Counted from the first letter of the stretch, positions 1 to 8,257 are shown. The stretch is 32,200 bases of DNA from Chloroflexota bacterium (GCA_016209205.1 JACQWQ010000073.1:1-32200), one strand, 5' to 3'. A program made the numbers and translations. Notes: generated by a model not told the origin, from the letters alone.

Positions 1-245
1 ATTGATGCCAAACACCAAGCTCAAGGCGATGCCCCCGACAAATGTTAGAGCGACGACGAGACTTTGCCTGCCGATTGGCTCGAAGGGTTTGGCGTCGAAT
101 AGGTCAACCTTTAGCGGTTGGCGATGTACCGCTGTGGTAATATGATGGGCAGCGCAAATAGCGTTCCACTCAATAGCAACGTCACCCACGCGGCGCGTGG
201 ACGAGCGATTACGCGTTCAAAGATGGAGGGTAAAGTTGCTTCCAT
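1..245 (-). pseudogene. Membrane protein fragment, frameshifted, runs off left edge
   Basis: On the minus strand an ATG at 245 opens 44 codons containing one hydrophobic segment (around VTLLLSGTLFALPIIL) and stops at 111-113. A second reading frame begins just before that stop and stays open to the window edge. It reads a hydrophilic stretch (QPLKVDLFDAKPFEPIGRQ) followed by another hydrophobic segment (SLVVALTFVGGIALSLVFGI). The two halves look like one small membrane protein with two helices separated by a frameshift near 111-130. No family is recognised and no clear Shine-Dalgarno precedes the ATG. It could also be two unrelated chance frames. Confidence 0.35.
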
Positions 246-270
246 GAGATTGCCATCCACTCACACAGAG

Positions 271-368
271 CTTCGAGGGTTTGGCGATACATGCGATGGG
301 CGATCTATTCCCATCACCCATGGCACGCGAACGCGTAAATTGACGCTTATGTTTTGGAAACCTCGAAG
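271..368. repeat. Imperfect hairpin element
   Basis: The ends are inverted: cttcgagggttt at 271-282 against aaacctcgaag at 358-368, with one extra base. The interior holds a smaller palindrome around a gatgggcgat/cccatc motif. That motif also occurs, on the other strand, near 22020-22050. The element lies in the non-coding gap between the propeller gene tail and the membrane-protein fragment. Confidence 0.5.
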
Positions 369-390
369 GTCTTGCCCCCGCAACCAAATC

Positions 391-621
391 CTAGCGCGCG
401 CCCGTGGCGAAGCGCACAACGCTCGACCCTGCGGTGAACCACACTGCTCCATCCGGCGCGACGGTCATCGCGGAAGCTCGCTCGAACATGCCAGCGCTGT
501 GGATGGTTTTCCACACCTTGCCGTCAAAATACGAAACGCCCGCGTCGGTTAAAGCCCACACTGTGCCATCCGCAGCAACCGCAATCGCCAGAATGAAGTT
601 ATCCGCCAAGCCAAAGCCCAC
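391..621 (-). pseudogene. Displaced 3' end of beta-propeller gene
   Basis: This frame encodes the last 60-70 residues of the propeller protein. It continues the repeat pattern of the upstream frame (ADGTVWALTDAG, FDGKVWKTI, APDGAVWFTAGSS) and stops at 391. It was moved out of frame by the 62-bp tandem duplication at 551-674: the same ADNFILAIAVAADGTVWAL peptide is read once at the end of the long frame and again at the start of this one. Deleting one copy of the duplication rejoins both frames. The final blade is therefore probably not made as part of the long protein. Confidence 0.7.
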
Positions 622-3341
622 ACTGTGCCATCCGCAGCAACCGCAATCGCCAGAATGAAGTTATCCGCCAAGCCATCGGCAGTGGTGAAGGTTTTCCAAC
701 CCTTGCCGTCATAACGCACGACACCGTTTGAAGTGGCGAACCAGATCGCGTTGTCGGGCGCGGCGGCAATGTCGGTTCGCACGGCGAACCAAGAAATCAC
801 TGTATCGGGCAAGCCATCCGCAGTTGTAAAAATTTTCCACGTCTTGCCGTCAAAGCGCGAGATGCCTTCGGTCGTATTCACCCACACTTGACCATTTGGA
901 GCAATGGCAATATCACCCACAAAATCGCCTGCCAACCCATCGGCTTTCGTGTACGTTTTCCAGGATGCGCCGTCGAACACGGCAAGCCCCTTGAACGTAC
1001 CGACCCAAAGCTTGCCATCGGGTGCGACGGCGATATTCTGAACGTCGTCATCGGGTAAGCCGCTATCTTTGTTGTAGGTTTTCCACGCGGTGTCATCAAA
1101 ACGCGCGACGCCGCGCCACGTTCCCGCCCAGATTGCTCCGTCACGTGCAAGCGCGAGCGCCAAGACCATGTTATCTGGCAAACCGTCGGCGTAGCTATAC
1201 GTCCGCCAAATTTTTCCATCATATCGGGACACGCCGTTATCGGTACCAAACCAAAGCGCGCCATCTGGAGACAATGCAACGGCATGTGCAATCACCGTGT
1301 TATTGATGGGTGGATCGCCGCCCAGCCCATCGGCGGTAAGATACGTCGTCCATGTCGCACCGTCGAAACGCGTTGCGCCGTACCGCGTTCCCACCCAGAC
1401 TGCGTTATCGGAAGAGGTGGCGAGTGACAAGATCGCATCGTCGGCTAGCCCATCGGCGCGCGTAAACGTTTTCCACTCGCGTCCGTCGAAACGTGACAAT
1501 CCATTGCTCAGGTTCGAGCCAGCCCAAACGGTGCCATCAGCCGCGACGGCGATGGACGAAATAAAGTTGTTTACCAAACCGTCCGCTTGCGTGTACATTT
1601 CGAATGTACGTCCATCCCAGCGCGATACGCCGCCGTTAGTACCAAACCAAACAGACCCATTCGGCGCAGCGGCTAGCGCAGTCACAACATTATCTGCCAA
1701 GCCGTCAATGGTGTTGTAATTGGTCCACTTCATGCCATCAAAACGCGACACACCGCCACCGCCTGTCCCAACCCAAACCGCGCCGTCGGCTGCGATTCCT
1801 ATCGCCCAAATCAAATCGTTTGCCATGCCGTCGGCTTCAGCGTACGTTTTGAACGCGCGTCCATCAAAGCGCGACACACCCGCGCTTGTGCCGAACCACA
1901 CTGCGCCATCCGGGGCAGCGGCAATGGCATGCACCGCGTTGCTCGCCAGCCCATCGGCTTGCGTGTACGTCTTCCAGGTTTTGCCGTCAAAACGCGTTGC
2001 GCCATAGCCGTCCGTTCCAAACCAGACCGCGCCATCACGCGCAACCGCGATACTGGTGATGCGGTTGAACGCCAGCCCATGTTCAACGGTGTACTTGATG
2101 TACGAACCCGCTTTCAGATTCCAATGCACTGCCCCACCGTCGCTAGCTGTCCACAAGTTACCAGCGGAATCAAATGCCAACGCGTGCACTCCCAAATTCG
2201 CATTCGTGAACGTCGTCCAGCCGGGGCGCAAAACCGGCGCGGGTGTGGCAACGAACCGAACGGATGGAATTGGCTTGCGGGGGGCGCGCGGGGTGTAGTT
2301 CGATACCGGTGTGGGCGTCGCGGGCGCGGGTGGGACCGGACTGTCGGCGTCTTGAATCAATGTGACCTTGCCATCAAAACCCGCGACATAGATTGTGTTT
2401 CCGAGTCGCGTCAGCGCGCCGGGAGTATTCACCTTCAATTGCGCCACGGTCCCAAACGAGGTGCTGTCCAGAATTTGAATCGTATTATCGGGGTGCGCTA
2501 AAAAGAGGTGATGAGTTTGCGGATTGTATACCATGCCGGTTGCCCGGTCAGGCAGCGTGAGCAAAGCCACCTGCTTGTCATCCGCATCGTACACGCCCAG
2601 CCGCAGGTCAAACCGTCCACTCGTGCTCACCACAAAAACGCGATTCGTAGCGGGGTCAAAATCAAGTGTGACGCCGGAATCTTGAAAACGGATGTCCAAC
2701 GCGCCGCGCTGCTTTAATGTATCGCCATCCACGGTATAAACCACTTGTCCGCTGCCGCTGCCATAGGCGCCGTTCCATCCGACCGCGTAAATGCGATTGT
2801 TTTGAGGATTGACGCGCAATCGCTCTGCTGACACGTCTGCAACGCGCCCGGTCTGTGATGTGCCCTGCAACGTTAGCTTGCCAAGCGGCGCGTACGTTTG
2901 CAGATCCAAAATGGTGTTGCCGAAAAATGCGCGCGTGTGCGCGGCATCCACCGCCACGGTGGCGTGCTCGGACGTGATTGGCATTGTCGTGCGAATTTGG
3001 TTCGCCATGCGAACCGAGAAATCCGCTTCGTCAATAATCGAGAGCGTGCCATCGCCTTGATTTGCCACGAGCACACGCTTCGCCTGCGCGTCGCGCGCCA
3101 TGTCCGCCGGAGAACGCCCCACGCTGATTTCTCGCGCCACGCGATTGCCTTGCAACACAATCACCGAATCGGTTGATGCATTCGCGACATAGACTCGACC
3201 CCCGTCCGGATTCGCCACGAGCGCGGTCGGAAGCATCGCAAAGGGAATCCGCGCGGCGACCTTGATCCACGAAGGACACGAAGGGCACCAAGATTCTTCG
3301 TGTGCTTTGTGTCCTTCGTGGATCACTCGGTTGGCGGACAT
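549..3341 (-). CDS. Two-component-regulator-type propeller / YVTN repeat protein, distal part
   Basis: The meaningful reading starts at about 3263 with the peptide KVAARIPFAMLPTALVANPDG. The preceding residues (MSANRVIHEGHKAHEE...) are translated from an inserted palindromic element. The first third continues YVTN-type blades (GGRVYVANASTDSVIVLQG). After a Pro/Thr linker it carries about 14 blades of the pattern DGxxWxTYTxADGLxxNxxxxIAxAxDGxVWxGTxxGVSRFDG, typical of Reg_prop/ligand-binding propellers. Such proteins are extracytoplasmic sensors or scaffolds; the ligand is unknown. The frame ends at 549 after the 62-bp duplication. Together with the upstream frame (to 4386) and the tail (391-621) it was one gene of about 4 kb. 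The present open frames may still be translated, but not as the original single protein. Confidence 0.75.
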   Translation of the reverse strand: MSANRVIHEGHKAHEESWCPSCPSWIKVAARIPFAMLPTALVANPDGGRVYVANASTDSVIVLQGNRVAREISVGRSPADMARDAQAKRVLVANQGDGTLSIIDEADFSVRMANQIRTTMPITSEHATVAVDAAHTRAFFGNTILDLQTYAPLGKLTLQGTSQTGRVADVSAERLRVNPQNNRIYAVGWNGAYGSGSGQVVYTVDGDTLKQRGALDIRFQDSGVTLDFDPATNRVFVVSTSGRFDLRLGVYDADDKQVALLTLPDRATGMVYNPQTHHLFLAHPDNTIQILDSTSFGTVAQLKVNTPGALTRLGNTIYVAGFDGKVTLIQDADSPVPPAPATPTPVSNYTPRAPRKPIPSVRFVATPAPVLRPGWTTFTNANLGVHALAFDSAGNLWTASDGGAVHWNLKAGSYIKYTVEHGLAFNRITSIAVARDGAVWFGTDGYGATRFDGKTWKTYTQADGLASNAVHAIAAAPDGAVWFGTSAGVSRFDGRAFKTYAEADGMANDLIWAIGIAADGAVWVGTGGGGVSRFDGMKWTNYNTIDGLADNVVTALAAAPNGSVWFGTNGGVSRWDGRTFEMYTQADGLVNNFISSIAVAADGTVWAGSNLSNGLSRFDGREWKTFTRADGLADDAILSLATSSDNAVWVGTRYGATRFDGATWTTYLTADGLGGDPPINNTVIAHAVALSPDGALWFGTDNGVSRYDGKIWRTYSYADGLPDNMVLALALARDGAIWAGTWRGVARFDDTAWKTYNKDSGLPDDDVQNIAVAPDGKLWVGTFKGLAVFDGASWKTYTKADGLAGDFVGDIAIAPNGQVWVNTTEGISRFDGKTWKIFTTADGLPDTVISWFAVRTDIAAAPDNAIWFATSNGVVRYDGKGWKTFTTADGLADNFILAIAVAADGTVWALAWRITSFWRLRLLRMAQCGL
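551..674. repeat. Exact 62-bp tandem duplication
   Basis: Bases 551-612 are repeated at 613-674, starting with aaagcccacactgtgcc in both copies. The unit length is not a multiple of three, so it shifts the propeller gene frame and creates an early stop. Perfect identity suggests a recent event or an assembly artefact. Confidence 0.9.
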
Positions 3342-4386
3342 GCTGAACGCACGTCGCCAACCTCTGTATGTTCTCGTCCGTGTTGATTACACTCAGATTG
3401 TCGCTGTCCGCATTTGCCACGTACAGCAAATGCGCGCTTTCGTCCAGTGTCAAGGCGCGCGGCTGCATACCAACGGGAATGCTCGCGACGAGCGTCATCG
3501 TGCGCGGGTCAACCACCGTAACTTGATTGTCGTACGGATGCGCAAGATATACCCGCGATCCATCTGCATTGACAATCGCCGCCGCGGGTGCGCTGCTGAT
3601 TTTTACGCGTCCGCGTTCCACACCCGATGCGGCATCGAGCGCAACCAACCAATAGTCGTTTGTGTTCGAGTCGGGCAGCGAAATGAGGATACGATCATCG
3701 GGGACGAACGCGACGAGCGAACGCGAATCGGCGCCTGCGACTGGAATCGTTTTTTCGATCTGGAGCCGTGTCGCATCAATGACGCCGAATGCGGTATAAA
3801 CACGATGGCTCGCCGTATCGCCGACAAGGTTGGAAATTCTCGCGTTTTTGGGCAGCGCAATGCGCGTTTGGATTTCGAGTGTTGCCGGATCGAGGACCAG
3901 AACCAAGTCGTAATAGCCCAGTCCGACAAATAAATGATTTTCAAAAAAAAGCAGCGCGCTCGCTTCCGCGCCAATGCGCCGCGTGAGCGCTACGTGGTCA
4001 TTTTCAATCAAAGCAATGGAATCACTGCGAACGTTTGCCACATACAGACGCTTTTGGGCGGGGTCCGCGGCGAGGAGCGGTGGAGAAGCCAATCCGCCGA
4101 CGGGGGGTTCGCCAATCGGAATGAATTTGACAGCGCGATTATTTTCCACGACGGCAATGTTGAAAGTCTGCGCGTTGAGGACGTAGACTTGATCGCCGAG
4201 GATTGCAACGCCGGCAGGTCCGTGTCCGATGCCGCGCAGGTCAAGCAGTTGGATTTGTCCTTGAAGCGCGGGCGCATTAGAAGTAACGGCAGTTGGGGCG
4301 AAGCCGTTCGATGTGGGAACGGTTGAGGAGACCGCCCAATTCGCCGCGAGTGCAAACAGGAAAATGCCAGTGATTGTGAGTTTCAT
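3031..4386 (-). CDS. Secreted YVTN-family beta-propeller protein, proximal part (frameshifted)
   Basis: The start at 4386 is preceded by a GGGAGA Shine-Dalgarno. Residues 1-20 form a signal peptide (MKLTITGIFLFALAANWAVS). The next 320 residues are YVTN/NHL-like blades: GDQVYVLNAQTFNIAVVENN, KRLYVANVRSDSIALIEND, HLLYVANADSDNLSVINTD. Around residue 341 the frame enters the palindromic element at 3264-3363 and then reads about 110 residues of nonsense (RLATCVQHVRQPSDPRR...) before stopping at 3031. The true continuation is in another frame downstream. The product as written is a truncated exported propeller. It lies directly downstream of the PH-like gene on the same strand, 60 bp apart, so co-transcription is possible. 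Confidence 0.75.
   Translation of the reverse strand: MKLTITGIFLFALAANWAVSSTVPTSNGFAPTAVTSNAPALQGQIQLLDLRGIGHGPAGVAILGDQVYVLNAQTFNIAVVENNRAVKFIPIGEPPVGGLASPPLLAADPAQKRLYVANVRSDSIALIENDHVALTRRIGAEASALLFFENHLFVGLGYYDLVLVLDPATLEIQTRIALPKNARISNLVGDTASHRVYTAFGVIDATRLQIEKTIPVAGADSRSLVAFVPDDRILISLPDSNTNDYWLVALDAASGVERGRVKISSAPAAAIVNADGSRVYLAHPYDNQVTVVDPRTMTLVASIPVGMQPRALTLDESAHLLYVANADSDNLSVINTDENIQRLATCVQHVRQPSDPRRTQSTRRILVPFVSFVDQGRRADSLCDASDRARGESGRGSSLCRECINRFGDCVARQSRGARNQRGAFSGGHGARRAGEACARGKSRRWHALDY
3264..3363. mobile_element. Palindromic element (copy 1) inserted in propeller gene
   Basis: The element consists of two hairpins. Arms gatccacgaaggacac (3264-3279) and gtgtccttcgtggatc (3309-3324) match perfectly, and a second stem pairs ggttggcg (3329-3336) with cgccaacc (3355-3362). 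Removing about 100 nt restores one continuous propeller frame (NTDENIQ-KVAARIPFAML). A related element with the same two-hairpin layout sits at 19797-19911 inside the FMN riboswitch. No transposase is encoded, so it would have to be moved in trans, or be a REP-like repeat. Confidence 0.8.
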
Positions 4387-4446
4387 AATGTCTCCCGTTT
4401 CTCGCCGGAAACGCCCTCAACTCGCGCATGTGTGGTTGGCAGTAAT

Positions 4447-4872
4447 TCAAATGTTTGCTTCCTCGTGTACATCAGTAATGTCGCGCAAGAACTCGCCAAT
4501 CAAATCCATGAAACTTCGCTGCTGACTTGTCTTGACCTCCACATTTCGGCGCGCCAAATTTCTTGTACCCATGTCAGTGGCTGCGATTGCCATTGCTACG
4601 TCAAACAATCCAGCTCCCGAAGTTTTAATTTCCCATTTTAACAGCTCACCTTTGCCCGTTTTCAATGAGACTCTGCCCTGCGAGTCCCATTCGGTCGAGG
4701 CGATGTCAGTATATGGAATGATGGTACTGTTCTTCGCTTTGCCATCTAACATCGCAAGGCGGCAGCGCGTCGCCATAATGTATCCTTCATGTCCACCACT
4801 CGACTGAATGTACTGACGGCCTAGCGTCACAAGGCGCGGCTTCCAATCCCGTCCATCAATACTACTGATCAT
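4447..4872 (-). pseudogene. PH-like domain protein, 3' part of an IS-interrupted gene
   Basis: The frame gives 141 residues. The central part (GYIMATRCRLAMLDGKAKNSTIIPYTDIASTEW..., split by a GRVSLKTGKGELLKWEIKT strand pair) resembles a short bacterial PH-like beta-barrel followed by a C-terminal helix. Its start lies at the edge of the ISAzo13-type element. On the far side of the element a fragment in the same direction (RRMNWWDTPKEEGSALLKL...RYEPWV) stops at the insertion boundary. I infer that both belonged to one gene: zinc ribbon, helical linker, PH-like domain. The ATG at 4872 may be a fortuitous start made at the junction. No function is recognised. Confidence 0.55.
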
Positions 4873-6149
4873 TATTTACAATTTCAAATTTTGTGCTATC
4901 TTGTAGGCATGAAAGACATAAAAGCCTACAAAAACAAGTACAAACTGCTTTTACCCGAATTGCCCGAACGCGCGCGACGCCTTGTTGTAGCTTCTGATGC
5001 GAAGATGCTAGGAGTTAGTGGGATCACCTTTGTTCACAAAGCTTCGGGAATTTCGCGCGTGACTATCATGAAAGGTATCCAGGAACTAGAACTAGGGATT
5101 TCTCCACCTGCGGGTAAAAACAGACAACCAGGCGGAGGACGTAAGCAGATTGAGCATACCGACCCAACGGTTCTACAAGACTTGCATAAACTGGTGGAGG
5201 ATTCTTCACGCGGTGACCCTGAAGCGCCTTTATTATGGACGCTCGAGAGCACACGCACTCTCGCTGATGCACTGGCGAAAAAGAATCACACCGTCAGCCA
5301 TGTCACTGTCGCCAAGCTGTTGAAGCATTCCGACTACAGTCTGCAAGCCAACCAAAAAACCAAGGAAGGTGTGGATCATCCTGATCGTGATCAACAGTTT
5401 CAATTTATCAACTCCCTGGCTAAGAAATATCTTAAAGCCGGTGATCCTGTCATCTCCGTCGATACCAAAAAGAAAGAACTGGTTGGCTCCTACAAAAACC
5501 CTGGTAAAACGTGGCTTCCGAAAGGCCAGCCCATTGAAGTCAATCTTCATGATTTTCCCGATCCCAAACAACCCAAAGCCATTCCCTATGGTGTCTATGA
5601 CATCGGTGCTGATCACGGATACATCGGTGTGGGGATTGACCACGACACCGCGGAGTTTGCCGTCGCAACGATACGCCTATGGTGGAAACATCTGGGCAAA
5701 AAAAGGTATCCGAAATCAAAACGCTTGCTGATTACTGCGGATGCCGGTGGTAGTAATGGGTATCGGCTCAAGCTGTGGAAAACCGAATTGCAGAAATTTG
5801 CCGATGAAACCGGATTAAAAATCACCGTCTGCCACTTCCCGCCTGGCACCAGTAAGTGGAACAAAATTGAGCACAGGCTGTTTTCGTTTATCAGCATCAA
5901 TTGGAAAGGGAGACCCCTAACGAGTTATAAAGTCATCGTGAACCTCATCGGGTCTACCAAAACCAAAACAGGATTGAAAGTCTATGCGGCACTTGACAAC
6001 CACAAATATGAATTACGAAAACAAGTCAGTAAACAAGAACTACAGGCTTTAAAAATCGTGCGGCACCAATTTCATGGAGAATGGAACTACACCATCAAAC
6101 CACGAAATTGAACACTGCAAAGTTGAATACTTTATTTATTAACGGGCCC
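4870..6149 (+). mobile_element. ISAzo13-family insertion sequence
   Basis: The element carries one complete transposase gene. The right end is sharp: ttattaacgggccc ends at 6149, and reading inward from it (gggcccgttaataaat) it matches the usual start of ISAzo13-type inverted repeats. The left end near 4870 is only weakly similar (attatttacaatttcaa) and seems to lack the terminal GGGCCC. This end may be diverged or lost, and no target duplication could be assigned. The element separates two fragments of one minus-strand gene. Confidence 0.75.
4909..6111 (+). CDS. ISAzo13-family DDE transposase
   Basis: The protein has 400 residues and matches the Rhodopirellula-type transposase DDE family. 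An N-terminal helix-turn-helix region (GVSGITFVHKASGISRVTIMKGIQEL) is followed by the Gly/Pro-rich GRKQIEHTDP segment. The catalytic domain has the three acidic motifs expected: SVDTKKKE (D1), ITADAGGSNG (D2) and SKWNKIEHRLFS (E). The ATG at 4909 (MKDIKAYKNKYK) was chosen over a GTG/ATG 18 nt upstream because family members start at this position; the ribosome site is weak. A gtgctatctt motif just upstream resembles the -10 elements elsewhere in the window. The frame is intact, so the element may still be active. Confidence 0.88.
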   Translation: MKDIKAYKNKYKLLLPELPERARRLVVASDAKMLGVSGITFVHKASGISRVTIMKGIQELELGISPPAGKNRQPGGGRKQIEHTDPTVLQDLHKLVEDSSRGDPEAPLLWTLESTRTLADALAKKNHTVSHVTVAKLLKHSDYSLQANQKTKEGVDHPDRDQQFQFINSLAKKYLKAGDPVISVDTKKKELVGSYKNPGKTWLPKGQPIEVNLHDFPDPKQPKAIPYGVYDIGADHGYIGVGIDHDTAEFAVATIRLWWKHLGKKRYPKSKRLLITADAGGSNGYRLKLWKTELQKFADETGLKITVCHFPPGTSKWNKIEHRLFSFISINWKGRPLTSYKVIVNLIGSTKTKTGLKVYAALDNHKYELRKQVSKQELQALKIVRHQFHGEWNYTIKPRN

Positions 6150-6476
6150 TTACCCAAGGTTCATAACGGGAATCGGTGTCCGGAACTTGCTTTTGCTCCA
6201 CTAGCAATTTCAGTAACGCAGAACCTTCTTCCTTTGGCGTGTCCCACCAATTCATTCGCCGAAATTGCTCGCGCCACGCCAGCGCGCGATCACATATAAA
6301 CCGACCATAGCGGAAGCACGTTCAACCCCGCAGGTTCTACAAAATTTCGCTTCGAGCAAATTATCATCGCCACAAACTTTGCATCTCATTGTCAGAGATT
6401 TTCCGCAGTTCGAGCAAAATTGTCCAAACAATGGACTCTCATAGCCACAATTCCCGCAACGAATGTTTGCTGACAT
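6150..6476 (-). pseudogene. Double zinc-ribbon protein, 5' part of IS-interrupted gene
   Basis: Translation from ATG 6476, behind a strong GAGGAGGAA Shine-Dalgarno, gives MSANIRCGNCGYESPLFGQF. Two zinc-ribbon knuckle pairs follow (CGNC...CSNCG and CKVCGDD...CRTCG). This frame then stops at 6252. A neighbouring frame continues with a convincing peptide (RALAWREQFRRMNWWDTPKEEG, then SALLKLLVEQKQVPDTDSRYEPWV) up to the IS boundary at 6149. The gene therefore carries a frameshift near 6290 as well as the IS. Zinc ribbons of this sort bind metal structurally; combined with the PH-like segment beyond the IS this suggests an adaptor-like protein of unknown role. Confidence 0.6.
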
Positions 6477-6672
6477 AGTTTCCTCCTCTTGAGACGAATT
6501 GAAAACGCCGCGCTTACCGCCGCGCATCCTCCGCCCACGCATGTCTCCCGCGCGGTCACGCCTTTGCGTTTACGCGTTTCGTCGCACGCGTTTCACGGCG
6601 CGGTTGGTAAGCAGATGTTGTCGGACGCGGCGAGAAGTGTGAGTGAAAAATTTTTGTCCGTGGTGGTTACAT

Positions 6673-7189
6673 TTACCGCCCCAGTGCACCGTTCCGCACA
6701 CCACGCGTCGGGTTCAATTTGTCCATTGGACTTTTGATGCGCCCAAGCGCACTTTCGCTAATGTGAGTGTAACGTTCGGTCGTTCGGATATTGCCATGCC
6801 CGAGTAATTCCTGAATATATCGCATATCCACGCCATCTTCCAAAAGGTGCGTCGCAAACGAATGACGCAAGGTGTGGAATGTGGCTGGCTTTGTCATCCC
6901 AGCTTTTTTCAGTGAATCTTTGAATACCCGCTCGGCGGAACTCTCGGCAAGATGCTCACCACGTTTTTCGCCTGGAAATAGCCAATCCTTCGGTTTGAAC
7001 GCGCGAAAATAATCCCGCAAAATCGTCAACGTCGTTTCCGACAACAACGTATACCGATCTTTTGCGCCCTTGCCTGCGGTCACACGAATTTGCATCCGTT
7101 TGGAATCCATGTCGCTCACCTTCAACCGGACTACTTCACCGACGCGCAAGCCCGCCGAATACGCGGTCATCAATAACGCTTTATGTTTC
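6673..7189 (-). pseudogene. Tyrosine recombinase, catalytic domain fragment
   Basis: This is the C-terminal catalytic domain of a XerC/D- or integron-integrase-like recombinase. The active-site set is complete: Arg in AGLRVGEVVRL, Lys in TAGKGAKDRY, HxxR in TLRHSFATHLLEDG, His in LLGHGNIRTTERY and the nucleophile Tyr in ERYTHIS. It ends with a short basic tail at 6673. Upstream the gene is cut by a 103-bp MITE (7195-7297). Beyond the MITE the frame continues as RPQQLPVVLSREEVAELLNVTYN, which joins this fragment at NLKHKALLMTAYSAGLRVGEV. The fragment alone lacks the core-binding domain and should be inactive. The intact ancestor was likely a chromosomal site-specific recombinase. Confidence 0.8.
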
Positions 7190-7194
7190 AGATT

Positions 7195-7297
7195 CAGGAC
7201 TTTCGCTTGTCATTTCGAACAGAGTGAGAAATCTCGGTTTTGCCCAGAGAGATTTCTCGCAAAAGCCACTCGAAATGACAATTGAGCGAAAGTCCTA
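7195..7297. mobile_element. 103-bp MITE with AGATT target duplication
   Basis: The ends are inverted: caggactttcgct... against ...agcgaaagtccta, and a second inner pair is tgtcatttcga/tcgaaatgaca. The interior has gagaaatctc/gagatttctc. Both sides carry the 5-bp direct repeat AGATT (7190-7194 and 7298-7302), as expected from transposition. Removing the element plus one AGATT rejoins the recombinase frame (VTYNLKHKALL). It has no coding capacity. Confidence 0.88.
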
Positions 7298-7374
7298 AGA
7301 TTATAGGTCACATTCAAAAGTTCTGCGACCTCTTCGCGACTCAACACCACGGGCAATTGTTGCGGACGTTTCAT

Positions 7375-7426
7375 GACACGTGAATACACTCACCCGCTCG
7401 ATTACCACGGAGTGTATTCACGTGTC
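7375..7426. repeat. Perfect 17-bp inverted repeat in recombinase gene
   Basis: Arms gacacgtgaatacactc (7375-7391) and gagtgtattcacgtgtc (7410-7426) enclose 18 nt. On the minus strand the recombinase frame runs into it and stops at a TAA inside the loop, at the point where the core-binding domain should pass to the catalytic domain. It appears to be a second insertion in the same gene. Confidence 0.8.
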
Positions 7427-7797
7427 AGCGGCAGATCGCCAACCTTGCCGCGCTGCTCAAGGGCGTGTTCATATAGGAAAACCAGCGCGGAACGAGCGCC
7501 GCGGCAGTAGGCGGCGGACACGCGTCCGCTTGACGCGAGCTCGACCAAATACGCGCGGACTTGGTCGCGTGTCGCCTGCTCTGGCTCAATCTGTTTTTCA
7601 CGTAGCCAATCGAAATAATTGCGCAGATGCTGTCCGTAACTTTTGCGCGTCCCATAAGCCATGCCGCGCAACACCAGCTCGTCATCCACTGCTTTAATCA
7701 GCGGATGAGGAGGATTGGTCGTCAGCGGTTTATCTTGCCCTGCAATGTAATGTTTCTGCGGCTTGCCTGTTGGCGCATTACTCTGCTGGGGTTTCAC
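7402..7797 (-). pseudogene. Tyrosine recombinase, core-binding (SAM-like) domain fragment
   Basis: The frame encodes a SAM-like N-terminal core-binding domain: DELVLRGMAYGTRKSYGQHL, RNYFDWLREKQIEPEQATRD, QVRAYLVELASSGRVSAAYC and RSALVFLYEHALEQRG. In the usual order this precedes the catalytic domain found at 6673-7189. The frame stops at 7402 inside a 17-bp inverted repeat just after GDLPLTR. It overlaps the end of the further upstream fragment (7778-8116) in a different frame, so another frameshift separates them. The three pieces together equal one recombinase of integron-integrase/XerD type with an N-terminal extension. Confidence 0.75.
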
Positions 7798-7886
7798 GGC
7801 GAGGATTTGCGGCGGCGGGCGCGGGCGGCATCGCGACGATTTCTGCGAGCGCGGCGCGTGTCGCGGGCGTGTCCGGCAATGACCAC

Positions 7887-7939
7887 TCGCAAGTCATCAC
7901 GCTCCTTGCTCGATGCACACTGAGCGTGATGACTTGCGA
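7887..7939. repeat. 18-bp-arm palindromic element, copy A
   Basis: The arms tcgcaagtcatcacgctc (7887-7904) and its reverse complement (7922-7939) are perfect. A related palindrome with the same core (caagtcatc/gatgacttg) occurs at 22109-22162, so this is a dispersed family. This copy interrupts the N-terminal part of the recombinase. Confidence 0.8.
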
Positions 7940-7960
7940 CTGCTTGCGTTCGGGATTCAT

Positions 7961-8006
7961 GGAATGCGATTTTTCACGCGTATTTTGCGTGGAAAAATCT
8001 GCATTC
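7961..8006. repeat. Imperfect hairpin in recombinase gene
   Basis: ggaatgcgatttttcacgc (7961-7979) pairs with gcgtggaaaaatctgcattcc (7986-8006) with two bulged bases. It lies only 21 nt from the preceding palindrome, inside the same recombinase fragment. Confidence 0.65.
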
Positions 8007-8257
8007 CCGCGCGCGCCGGGAATTTTTTTCAGCCGCGTCAATTCTGGTTCGCCAAAGTGCGCCAATGTGACCCACACTTTGCCGTCTGGCGCGGGTTCGA
8101 TTTTCAGTGTCGCCATCAATGTATATGTTTGAATTGGGGGGTGACTCGAAAGACGCTGAACGGAATTGCGTGTTATCAAAATTCAACGTCAGCGCACACA
8201 TTATAGCAAGAAATTGGAAGGATGAACGATTGAATTTTCTGCACCGGTTCCTGTCCA

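Larger units (their letters stand above)
7778..8116 (-). pseudogene. Tyrosine recombinase, N-terminal extension fragment
   Basis: ATG 8116 opens MATLKIEPAPDGKVWVTLAH, and the frame later reads EWSLPDTPATRAALAEIV. These two segments are the familiar extension found before the SAM-like domain of some chromosomal tyrosine recombinases (VWVxLxx...xIPGxRWxx...WSLPDTPxxxxxL). Between them lie about 35 foreign residues encoded by two palindromes (7887-7939 and 7961-8006). The frame ends at 7778 and overlaps the next fragment out of frame. A -10 like TATAAT lies upstream on this strand at 8205-8200. Confidence 0.6.

Noticed and set aside
118..552. 144-codon plus-strand frame
   Set aside because: It overlaps the minus-strand propeller tail and a palindrome, has atypical composition and no ribosome site.
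6543..6672. Integron attI/attC site next to the recombinase
   Set aside because: No paired core sites or cassette array could be recognised, and the recombinase is broken.
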